A DNA stretch of 7,516 bases from CAYONQ01 sp964405375 (GTDB lineage Bacteria; Planctomycetota; Phycisphaerae; Sedimentisphaerales; Anaerobacaceae): contig CAYONQ010000103.1 in NCBI GenBank assembly GCA_964405375.1, positions 1 through 7,516 of the forward strand, read 5' to 3'. Shown here one piece after another: positions 1-6,800 of this stretch (the stretch's first letter is position 1; the number at the start of each line of letters is the position of its first letter). The position numbers and the translations under genes were made by a program. Under the pieces are notes generated by a model that saw only the letters and a program-made list of their open reading frames with translations, was not told where the DNA came from and ran no database searches.

Positions 1-1
1 T

Positions 2-202
2 GAGGCATTTCGGGATATGATTAACAAAGACTCTACTGTTGACAATATGCGGCGTACGTTTCGTGAAAAGGGAGGGGCCGGTTTATTCGACGATGGGATT
101 AACAAGGTAAAGCAGGGCCTGACAACGATAGAGGAGGTGCTGCGCGTCACCGAGGTGTACGGCCGAAACGAGCAGGAAGTTTTCGTCGAAAACTTAGGGT
201 AG
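2..202 (+). CDS. Type IV pilus/T2SS extension ATPase (PilB/GspE family), C-terminal fragment
   Basis: This reading frame is open to the left edge, so only the last 66 residues of the protein are seen. The piece ending in GINKVKQGLTTIEEVLRVT is the typical C-terminus of PilB/GspE/PulE hexameric ATPases, where a G-(x)-KV-x-G-x-T-(T/S)-EEVLRV motif is the last conserved block. The Walker and zinc-finger regions lie outside the window. In the family this cytoplasmic ATPase powers addition of (pseudo)pilin subunits. It is followed after 58 bases by a PilT-family gene and then by a PilC/GspF gene, which fits a pilus or secretion operon. An in-frame ATG at 17 is only an internal methionine, not a start. 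PilB and GspE cannot be told apart from this fragment. Confidence 0.85.
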   Translation, partial: EAFRDMINKDSTVDNMRRTFREKGGAGLFDDGINKVKQGLTTIEEVLRVTEVYGRNEQEVFVENLG

Positions 203-260
203 ATACAGTTTTAAGTTTTTAGTCGGCTAATAACTCAAAACCACAGAAGGAGAATACGAT

Positions 261-1370
261 ATGATGAATGTTAAAACTGTGCTGGCAGAGGCGATAGGGC
301 AAGAGGCCAGCGACGTTCATATCAACGTTGGGATGTCGCCGATAATCCGAAAAAACACGGAATTGATTGATATGGGTTTTGAAGCGGTCAGTAATGAAGA
401 TGCGAAGGAAATGGTTCTCGCTATGGTCGGGCCGGACAGGTTCAAGAAGTTTGAGCAGAATAGAGACCTTGATTTCTCGACAACTATCGATGACGGACAC
501 AGATTCCGCGTCAATGCTCACTATCAGCGCGACACGATTGCAATCTCGTTCAGAGTAATTCCGAACCGGATTCCTTTAATAGACGAGCTGAACCTGCCGT
601 CAATAGCCAAAGAGCTGACGGAGCTGCCGAGAGGGCTGGTTTTGGTGACCGGCCATACCGGCTCCGGTAAAAGCACGACATTGGCTGCGATGGTAGGGGT
701 GATAAACACAAAGGCAAAGAAGCGTATAATCACGCTGGAAGACCCTGTCGAGTATGTGCTGGATAACGATGCGAGTATGATAGAGCAGCGTGAAATCGGT
801 TCCGATTGTCCGGAGTTTGCATCGGGGCTGCGGCACGTGTTACGACAGGACCCTGATATCATTATGGTCGGTGAAATGCGGGACCTGGAGACCACGAGCT
901 CGACAATTACCGCTGCCGAGACAGGACATCTCGTCTTTAGTACGCTTCACACGATTAACGCCCCCCAGACTATCGAGCGTATTATAGATATTTATCCGGC
1001 AAACCAACAGAATCAGATTCGCACGATGCTGGCCAATACGCTGCAGGCGGTCATATCGCAGACGCTGTTCAGGCGGATAGACAAGCCGGGGATGGTACCG
1101 TGCACCGAGATTTTGCTGTGTACCTCTGCAGTGAGAAATTGCATTCGTGAGAACAGGATTTACGAGATACCCAATATTATTGAGACTTCCCGCAAGGTCG
1201 GTATGCAGAATATGGACAACAGCATCACCGATATGTATTTCAAAGGTTATATAGACAGGGAAGAGGCCATCGGGCGGTCGAGCAATCCCGGCAAGATGGA
1301 CAAGGTGCTTACACCTATGAAGGATGCTGGAGTTGTCCGGACGGCTGAGTATGCGTCTGGTAAAGCATGA
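261..1370 (+). CDS. pilT: Type IV pilus retraction ATPase PilT family
   Basis: A complete 369-aa cytoplasmic hexameric ATPase of the PilT branch, expected to drive pilin depolymerisation and pilus retraction. Visible motifs: an N-terminal SDVHIN block (residues 17-22, the family's SDLHL), Walker A GHTGSGKST (131-139), Asp box ITLEDPVE (157-164), Walker B region QDPDIIMVGEMRD (196-208), and His box TGHLVFSTLHT (221-231). After these come the PilT-specific AVRNCIRE block (290-297, family AIRNLIRE) and GMQNMDNSI (314-322). All catalytic residues appear intact. The protein is somewhat longer than a typical PilT of about 345 aa because of a short C-terminal tail after residue 350. The start at 261 has AAGGAG at 247-252, eight bases upstream; a second ATG at 264 is possible but less well spaced. 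The PilT-specific blocks favour this over PilB/GspE. PilU-like function cannot be excluded. Confidence 0.93.
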   Translation: MMNVKTVLAEAIGQEASDVHINVGMSPIIRKNTELIDMGFEAVSNEDAKEMVLAMVGPDRFKKFEQNRDLDFSTTIDDGHRFRVNAHYQRDTIAISFRVIPNRIPLIDELNLPSIAKELTELPRGLVLVTGHTGSGKSTTLAAMVGVINTKAKKRIITLEDPVEYVLDNDASMIEQREIGSDCPEFASGLRHVLRQDPDIIMVGEMRDLETTSSTITAAETGHLVFSTLHTINAPQTIERIIDIYPANQQNQIRTMLANTLQAVISQTLFRRIDKPGMVPCTEILLCTSAVRNCIRENRIYEIPNIIETSRKVGMQNMDNSITDMYFKGYIDREEAIGRSSNPGKMDKVLTPMKDAGVVRTAEYASGKA

Positions 1371-1400
1371 AGCGAAATACGATAAGAAAGGTATAAACAT

Positions 1401-2612
1401 ATGCTCGAAAACTCTTCGGAAGATTACGGAAGTGGGACAGCCGTCGCGGAGAAACAGCAGCGAACTCAAGCACAGAGCAGACGGCCTGCTGTTGCAGGAC
1501 AGGCGAAGCATTCGTCCGGAAGCAAACAGGAAGGTGCCCTGGGAAGGGTGAGAAAGTTTAGGGTCGAGTTCGGGCCAAGCAGAAAGGATATTCTGAATTT
1601 TACAAATCAATTGTCGGTTATGGTCCGGGCCGGTATAAGCTTGACGGATTGCCTCGAATCGATAGCGGCACAGAATGACAACCGGAAATTTGCGGCGATA
1701 ATCGCCGATTTAAAAGTGCAAATCGAGGGTGGCAAGAGCTTTTCGCAGGCGCTCGGCGAGCACTTTGACGTGTTCGGCAGTCTCTATATAAACATGGTGG
1801 GTGCAGCAGAGGTCAGCGGCTCTTTAAGCGATATGCTGCAGAAATTGGCGGAGTATCTGGACCAGGAGGCCGAGACGCGTTCGCAGGTTAAAGGCGCTAT
1901 GGTTTATCCGATTATCATAGCGGTTATGGCGGTATCGGTAACCATTTTCCTGCTGTGTTTTGTCCTGCCGAGGTTTACGGCGATATTTGCGGGCAAGGAA
2001 CATCTTTTGCCTGCGCCGACCAAGATTCTGATGGCGACAAGTGCGTTTCTTCGTAGCTGGTGGTATTTTATTCTGCCGGCTATCGGCGGGCTTATATGGG
2101 GGTTTTTGTATTTTATTAATACGAGTATTGGTCGGCTGTGGTGGGACAAGACAAAACTGACCGTGCCTTTGATAAGGACGCTGTGCCGTAGTCTCTACAT
2201 AACAAGGAGCTTGCACACAATGGGGGTGTTGACAAAAGCTGGAGTGCCGATTCTGAACACCATTTCAATAACGGCCCAGATAGCGGGCAACGTTCTCTAT
2301 AAGGATATGTGGCTTGGCGTCTATGAGAACGTTCGTCAGGGCAAAAAAATCGCATCGAGTCTGAACCGGTACAGTCTGATGCCGCCCGATGTGGTGCAAA
2401 TGATAAAAAGCGGCGAGGACTCAGGCGCAATGAGCGACGTGCTGAGAGACGTCTCCAGTTATTATGCGAGAGAGCTCAAAACAGTTATCAAGACGGTAAC
2501 GTCGATGATAGAGCCAATAATGATAGTTTTGATGGGTTTTCTGGTCGGTTTTATAGCGATGAGTATTATTCTGCCTATATTTAAGATGTCCAGTGCCATT
2601 ACCGGCAAATAA
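1401..2612 (+). CDS. Inner-membrane platform protein PilC/GspF family
   Basis: A 403-aa polytopic inner-membrane protein with two T2SSF domains, roughly residues 64-190 and 267-393. The first shows FTNQLSVMVRAGISL and GAAEVSGSLSDML; the second repeats the pattern as HTMGVLTKAGVPIL and IKSGEDSGAMSDVL. Hydrophobic segments at about 168-190, 220-240 and 370-393 match the three family membrane helices. In the family this protein couples the cytoplasmic ATPases to (pseudo)pilin assembly. The usual N-terminal segment before the first domain is absent. It is replaced by about 50 polar residues rich in Q, S, R, A and G, so the first 55 residues look unrelated to the family. A purine-rich AAGAAAGG (1384-1391) precedes the ATG by nine bases. 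The gene follows pilT by 30 bases and is likely cotranscribed. I cannot decide between the PilC and GspF names. Confidence 0.92.
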   Translation: MLENSSEDYGSGTAVAEKQQRTQAQSRRPAVAGQAKHSSGSKQEGALGRVRKFRVEFGPSRKDILNFTNQLSVMVRAGISLTDCLESIAAQNDNRKFAAIIADLKVQIEGGKSFSQALGEHFDVFGSLYINMVGAAEVSGSLSDMLQKLAEYLDQEAETRSQVKGAMVYPIIIAVMAVSVTIFLLCFVLPRFTAIFAGKEHLLPAPTKILMATSAFLRSWWYFILPAIGGLIWGFLYFINTSIGRLWWDKTKLTVPLIRTLCRSLYITRSLHTMGVLTKAGVPILNTISITAQIAGNVLYKDMWLGVYENVRQGKKIASSLNRYSLMPPDVVQMIKSGEDSGAMSDVLRDVSSYYARELKTVIKTVTSMIEPIMIVLMGFLVGFIAMSIILPIFKMSSAITGK

Positions 2613-2616
2613 ATTA

Positions 2617-2698
2617 GTATCTCGTGAATCGTATTGCGAACCACGGGACACGAGATACGAAATACGAGATACGAGATGCGAAACACGAGACACGAAAA
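2617..2698 (+). repeat. 7-bp tandem repeat (ACGAGAT consensus) with inverted head, overlapping prepilin start
   Basis: From 2636 to 2698 the sequence reads as nine imperfect heptamers. Those at 2650-2656, 2664-2670 and 2671-2677 are identical (ACGAGAT); the others differ by one to four bases. The preceding bases 2617-2635 are the same repeat in reverse orientation. GTATCTCGTG (2617-2626) is the exact reverse complement of 2649-2658, and TCGTATT (2629-2635) of 2661-2667, so the tract can fold as a hairpin. It fills the gap between the pilC/gspF stop and the next gene and runs on into that gene's leader codons. All of this is read directly; the origin and function of the repeat are unknown. Confidence 0.85.
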
Positions 2699-3164
2699 TG
2701 GTTTTACATTTATTGAGGTGTTGATGGCGATAGTATTAGTGGGTATTGCAATTGCATCCCTGGTTGCTGCCAACAGCTCATTCACAAGGGCAACCGGTGC
2801 GGGGACGGATTTATCAACCGCTGAGTTTCTCATCGAACAGATAAGAGAGCTTACTACGCTGCTGGCGGTGGTTGACCCGGATACCGGCGACGGCTTTTTT
2901 GGGCCCGAAGAGGCCGCTCTGGCCAATTATGATGACCTGGACGATTTTGATGGGGCAAGCTTTTCGCCGCCAATTAGTTCCAACAGAGTGCCGCTGAGCA
3001 ATTTTGCCGGATTCAGCCAGCAGATTACGGTTGAGAATGTCAGCGCATCGGATTTTGAGCAGGTTGCCCCCGACCACGGCAGCTCTTTCGTTAGAGTAAC
3101 TGTCAGGGTTCTTTTAAACTCCAAGGAAATCAGCTCGGCGAGCTGGATTAGGGCCCGATACTAA
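2676..3164 (+). CDS. Prepilin-type minor (pseudo)pilin, GspI/PilV-like
   Basis: A 162-aa protein with a class III (prepilin) signal: leader MRNTRHENG, then FTFIEVLMAIVLVGIAIASLVAA. Prepilin peptidase would cut after Gly9 and methylate Phe10, with the conserved Glu at +5 of the mature chain. The hydrophobic N-terminal helix is followed by AEFLIEQIRELT and a variable, acidic C-terminal domain of unknown fold. Size and the FTFIEVLMAI-type helix suggest GspI/PilV, a minor subunit near the fibre tip, but sequence alone does not settle the subtype. I chose ATG 2676 because it gives a basic 9-residue leader the same length as that of the next gene. A TTG at 2634 would add 14 repeat-derived residues. 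There is no clear Shine-Dalgarno for either start. Start and leader lie inside a heptamer repeat. Confidence 0.85.
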   Translation: MRNTRHENGFTFIEVLMAIVLVGIAIASLVAANSSFTRATGAGTDLSTAEFLIEQIRELTTLLAVVDPDTGDGFFGPEEAALANYDDLDDFDGASFSPPISSNRVPLSNFAGFSQQITVENVSASDFEQVAPDHGSSFVRVTVRVLLNSKEISSASWIRARY

Positions 3165-3189
3165 TCAGGGGGCAAACCCGGGGCGTGAA

Positions 3190-3678
3190 ATGCGAGATAT
3201 GAGATACGGAACTGGTTTTACCATTGTGGAGATGCTGATTGCTTTGGCGATAACGGCGCTGCTTCTTGCGGCGGTGGCGGTGGTCTTTAACGCATCGGTT
3301 ATAAATTACCGCGAGAATGAAGATAGCTTCAAGGCAATCAATATCGCCCGGCAGGCGCTGTCTCGAATGGTCAGTCAGATTCGCACCGGCTTGGTTGACC
3401 CTAACGACTTAAGCAGCGATAGCTGTAAATTGCTGTGCGCCGACGGCTCGGAGATAACATACCATTACGACGCTGCGGACAATACGCTGTACCTTTACGA
3501 CCACGGTGCTTCAGCCGATTATGTGCTCTGTGATAACGTTACCGATATGACTTTCGAAAAGGACAACGATACGCCGACGGGAGATGTCAAAAGTGTTCAG
3601 ATTTCTATAACGGTCGAAAGCGGCAATGCCCAGCAAACGCTTTCGGCTGCTGCGGTTGTCAGGAAGGTTCTGGACTGA
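3190..3678 (+). CDS. Prepilin-type minor (pseudo)pilin, GspJ/PilW-like
   Basis: A 162-aa protein starting with leader MRDMRYGTG and the helix FTIVEMLIALAITALLLAAVAVV. Prepilin peptidase cleavage is expected between Gly9 and Phe10, with Glu at +5. After the helix comes NIARQALSRMVSQIRTG, which resembles the conserved amphipathic stretch of GspJ/PilW proteins, then a beta-rich C-terminal domain with three cysteines (in SDSCKLLCADG and VLCDN) ending in VVRKVLD. It would be a minor subunit working with the preceding GspI/PilV-like protein, 25 bases upstream, in an inner-membrane-anchored tip complex. Only a weak GGGG (3180-3183) precedes the ATG. The leader is built like that of the previous gene (MRxxR[HY]xxG). 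Assignment to GspJ rather than PilW is uncertain; assignment as a prepilin is firm. Confidence 0.87.
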   Translation: MRDMRYGTGFTIVEMLIALAITALLLAAVAVVFNASVINYRENEDSFKAINIARQALSRMVSQIRTGLVDPNDLSSDSCKLLCADGSEITYHYDAADNTLYLYDHGASADYVLCDNVTDMTFEKDNDTPTGDVKSVQISITVESGNAQQTLSAAAVVRKVLD

Positions 3679-3732
3679 ATTTTCACTTTTCCATTTGCAA
3701 TTTTCAATTTTCCACTTATAATCTTCAATTGT
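3678..3732 (+). repeat. AT-rich 7-bp tandem repeat (CAATTTT consensus)
   Basis: Starting at the prepilin stop codon, the sequence falls into heptamers in one register. The units at 3698-3704 and 3705-3711 are exactly CAATTTT. Neighbouring units such as CACTTTT (3684-3690), CCATTTG (3691-3697) and CAATTGT (3726-3732) differ by one or two bases. The unit length equals that of the repeat at 2617-2698, but the sequence is different. The tract fills almost the whole space between the operon and the tRNA and includes the tRNA's likely promoter. Confidence 0.7.
3694..3722 (+). promoter_or_regulatory. Probable sigma-70 promoter of tRNA-Val
   Basis: A perfect -10 hexamer TATAAT lies at 3717-3722 and a partial -35, TTTGCA, at 3694-3699 (four of six consensus bases), with a 17-base spacer. 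Transcription would begin near 3729, about nine bases before the mature tRNA end at 3738, a typical short tRNA leader. The elements sit inside the AT-rich heptamer tract, so the match could be partly compositional, but its placement is good. Confidence 0.5.
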
Positions 3733-3737
3733 CTTCA

Positions 3738-3811
3738 GGGCGGTTAGCTCAGCTGGATAGAGCGCCTGCTCGACACGCAGGAGGTCACTGGTTCAAGTCC
3801 AGTACCGCCCA
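3738..3811 (+). tRNA. tRNA-Val(GAC), no encoded CCA, C at position 33
   Basis: A 74-base cloverleaf folds cleanly. The acceptor GGGCGGT (3738-3744) pairs perfectly with ACCGCCC (3804-3810). The D-stem is GCTC/GAGC, and the anticodon stem CCTGC/GCAGG is perfect (3765-3769 with 3777-3781). The T-stem ACTGG/CCAGT encloses TTCAAGT, and the discriminator is A (3811). The seven-base anticodon loop TCGACAC (3770-3776) places GAC at 3772-3774, reading valine codons GUC and GUU; A35, C36 and A73 fit valine identity. The 3' CCA is not encoded, so it must be added enzymatically. Position 33, almost always U, is C here. It lies 59 bases downstream of the prepilin operon on the same strand and is followed by a strong terminator. 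Confidence 0.93.
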
Positions 3812-3813
3812 AT

Positions 3814-3860
3814 AAGAAAAGGCCCTTATAAGCAAAATAACTTATAAGGGCATTTTCTTT
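3814..3860. terminator. Bidirectional Rho-independent terminator between converging genes
   Basis: GCCCTTATAAG (3822-3832) and CTTATAAGGGC (3841-3851) form a perfect 11-bp stem around the 8-base loop CAAAATAA. On the + strand the stem is followed by ATTTTCTTT. On the - strand it is followed by a T-rich run complementary to AAGAAAA (3814-3820), so it has U-tracts in both directions. It would end transcription of tRNA-Val and the pilus operon from the left and of the large gene whose stop lies at 3890 from the right. Confidence 0.88.
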
Positions 3861-3889
3861 AATTGCAAATCACGATGTTACGACGATTA

Positions 3890-6800
3890 TCACAGGCCGT
3901 CAAAGATAGAGGTTTCCTTTTCCGGCCCGGCCACCAGCGACCTAACGAGACAGAGGTCGCCGTCGCTTACGTGATGAATACCCTGGCTCTGGAAGACACA
4001 CATTACATATTCGGCGTAATCCCAGCAGGTCCCTTTCGTGCCCTTTAAGGGGATTTTTGCCATAGGCCTGACGTCAATGGTTGGTGGGAATGATTCACTT
4101 GCTAAACAATAGAACTTTTTAGGCTGCCAGGGTGGCAGTGCCAATCGGGTCAATTCGGGCCAGTGGTCTGTCTGGCCGCCGGCGGTGTCAAACGCCCGCA
4201 GGCCAGCCCTGCCGGAGAGCTTGTGTCCGGGCTTGTCATACTCGCCATATACGGGGTCGTGCGTAATCACTATATCCGGCCGATAGGCGCGAATGGCAGC
4301 AACTATATGGCGAGCCGCATTGTCTTCGCTTTCCCACAGCCGAGTTGTCAAATGGTAATAGTCACAGCCGTTATTGCCGTTCTCGAACTCATCGAAATAG
4401 GTTGTTGTGCGCACACCGGACATCCTGATGTCCCGGTGGTGCTCCAGATTATAGATTTCACCGTGATATTCGATACTGTGGGTATCGCGTATCACCTCGA
4501 TATCCACTATATTCTTTCCTTCGTTGATGCCATAGTGGACCATAAGTGAGCCCAGCCGGATGGGAGAGTCGTCGCCGTGGGCTGTCAAAATTAGTATGTC
4601 TGTTTTGGGCTTATCTGACCGAATTTTATTCCAATTGAACCCTCTGTCCTTTGAAATCAGCACCTGTTCGCGTTCGCCGACTAACACTACCTTTCCGTCA
4701 GCCTCAGCCCACACAGCACGCAGCCAGTCTGTATTCTCTACCGGCCTTAAGGTCCAGCTTTTACCACCGTCTTCGGTTACCATTAGTTTTGTGCCAAGCT
4801 CACCCACCGCAAAGCCGAGTTTTTCAGTTACAAACCAGACACTGGTAAGGTCAAGGAATTCTCGCGTTGTCGCATCAAAAAAGGTAGCCTTTGGCAGCCA
4901 TGTCTGGCCGCCATCACTGGAGATGAGGATTGTTCCGTTCTGTCCGACAATACAGCCGGTGGAACCGTTGAAGGTGATGTCCCTGTAAAATGGTCTGAAT
5001 CCATAAAACTGCCTATCGGCGGGGGCGGGGACTTTTACCCAGCTTTTTGCGCCATCGGTCGTTTTGAGAACTGTTTCCGACTCACCGACGATAAAACCGT
5101 TGAGCTTATCTGTAAAGGTGATGCCGTAAAGCCATCTTTTTGTGCCGGTCGTCGGGCATTCTTTCCAGTATTCACCGCCGTTCTCTGTCTTCAGCAGGAT
5201 ACCCCTTTCGCCGCAGGTGTAACCGGTATTTTCGTCTTTGAAATATAATCCGAATAGATGCCTGCCCCGCTGGCCATATTGACATTTCCAGGTTTTTCCG
5301 CCGTCGGCGGTATGGAAGATATAGCCGTAGCCGCCCCGCTCATCGTGCCGCATCTGGTCGTTAGTCGGCGCCATTCTAATTCGGCCGCCTGCGGCCCAGC
5401 CCTTCTGCTCATTGACAAAGAATACACGATAGAGGTCGGCATCGGTGTCAATATCCACTGACTGCCACGTTTTGCCGCCGTCTTCGCTGCGCAATATCGT
5501 GCCCATTGCACCGACAGCCCAGCCCTTATCACCAATGAACTGCACATCCAATAGCGCATATCCGCCTTTTGCGGGATGGGGGTGGGCATCGTAATGTTCC
5601 TTTGTGTCAATAACACCGAGCGTATTGTCTATCTGCTCTAACGATTGTTCAGCGGCGAAGAGGTCTTTAGACGTTTTAAGTTCCACTTTGCCGAGCTGCT
5701 CGGATAACTTTTTCGCAAGTTTTTTATGCTTCAAGCTATAAGAATCTATTTTTTCTCGCAGTTGTGCCACTTTACGCTCGAGGCCGGGACGGATGGCATC
5801 GGCACCATTTATGATAATATCCGTCAGCGTTCCGAAGATATCAGGATTGAGAAAGTCGGTGGCGGTATAAAGCCAGGTCTGCAATTCCGAGTTTTGCTGT
5901 GATTGTCCATCCAGCATCCGGTTGCGGAACAGGTTGAAACCCCAGTTGTTGACACAGCCGGCCGGCAGGTCAAAGGAACTTATGGCAACACTCACCTCGG
6001 CGCCCCAGCCGGCGGCGGTATCGTAAATGTCGATCTGTGCGTGGGGTTCCCAGCTTCGGTCCGGTGCGCCAAATCGGTCATAGCGGGTACCGTCTATCTT
6101 GCCGTTGCTGTTGACCTTAATCAGGTAATAAGGCAAATGAAGATTATCAGCGTCGGGCTTTCGCGGCTGAAGTATTATCCAGAAACACTCATTTGCAATA
6201 AGGGTGGTATCCATATATACGCCATTGACGCCTTTCGTTTGGGCGGCCATTCCGTGGTCTGCGGCGGTGTCAGCCGACTCTTTCTCGACTTTTGCACCGT
6301 CGGCTTCGAGATTAAAGCACAGAAAATCACCGGTGGCAGCGGCCTTTGCCCTGGCAGCGTTAGCTTTAAGAAGCTTTCCCATTCTGTCGGTATGATTGAT
6401 TTCGATGACTTTTGCAGCCGACCACAAACCAGTATCCGGCCTGCCATCTACAACGGGAATTCTATCTACTGTGACAGCGCTGACTGAATCTGCTTTCTTG
6501 GTGCCTTTTTCGGGCTTGGCCTCCTGCATAAATTCCGGCCGAGTCCAGTAATAGTCCACAAGGTTTTTCCGCCTTACCATAATACCCTGCTCAACAGTAA
6601 CACCAATCTCGGGCGTATAAAATCTTGCCGGTTTGTTTTCGTCTATTTTGCTTGCGTGCCGGAAGTCCAGGTTCCATTTCCTGCCGGGGTCTGAGGAATG
6701 GTCCAGGCCGGAGAAGGGTATAATCATCTCCGCAAACCATTTATTTTCTTCCTGAGAGGTAGCAACCTCGATATGAGAGTCCCACGATGAGAAAAAGAAA

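Noticed and set aside
840..1610. 256-codon open frame on the - strand opposite pilT and the start of pilC/gspF
   Set aside because: The + strand frames carry unmistakable family motifs here; the antisense product has no recognisable domain and is explained by codon bias.
2634..2675. TTG at 2634 as start of the first prepilin
   Set aside because: It only adds repeat-derived residues, has no ribosome binding site, and makes the leader much longer than the 9 residues of the neighbouring prepilin.
2617..2698. Short direct repeats as a possible CRISPR array
   Set aside because: Units are 7 bp and contiguous with no spacers; no cas genes are nearby.
2462..2926. 154-codon - strand frame across the repeat and first prepilin
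   Set aside because: Its openness comes from the heptamer being stop-free on both strands; the prepilin motif is on the + strand.
3738..3811. tRNA-Val as an integration site for a mobile element
   Set aside because: No integrase and no second copy of the tRNA 3' end was seen in the window; the downstream gene looks like a normal resident gene.
4163..4988. Two + strand frames (128 and 142 codons) opposite the PIG-L and propeller region
   Set aside because: The - strand has regularly spaced Asp-box repeats through this stretch, so these are shadows.
5903..6487. 194-codon + strand frame inside the large exported protein
   Set aside because: It is a shadow of the - strand gene, whose CBM9-like region is continuous there; no ribosome binding site or domain was seen.
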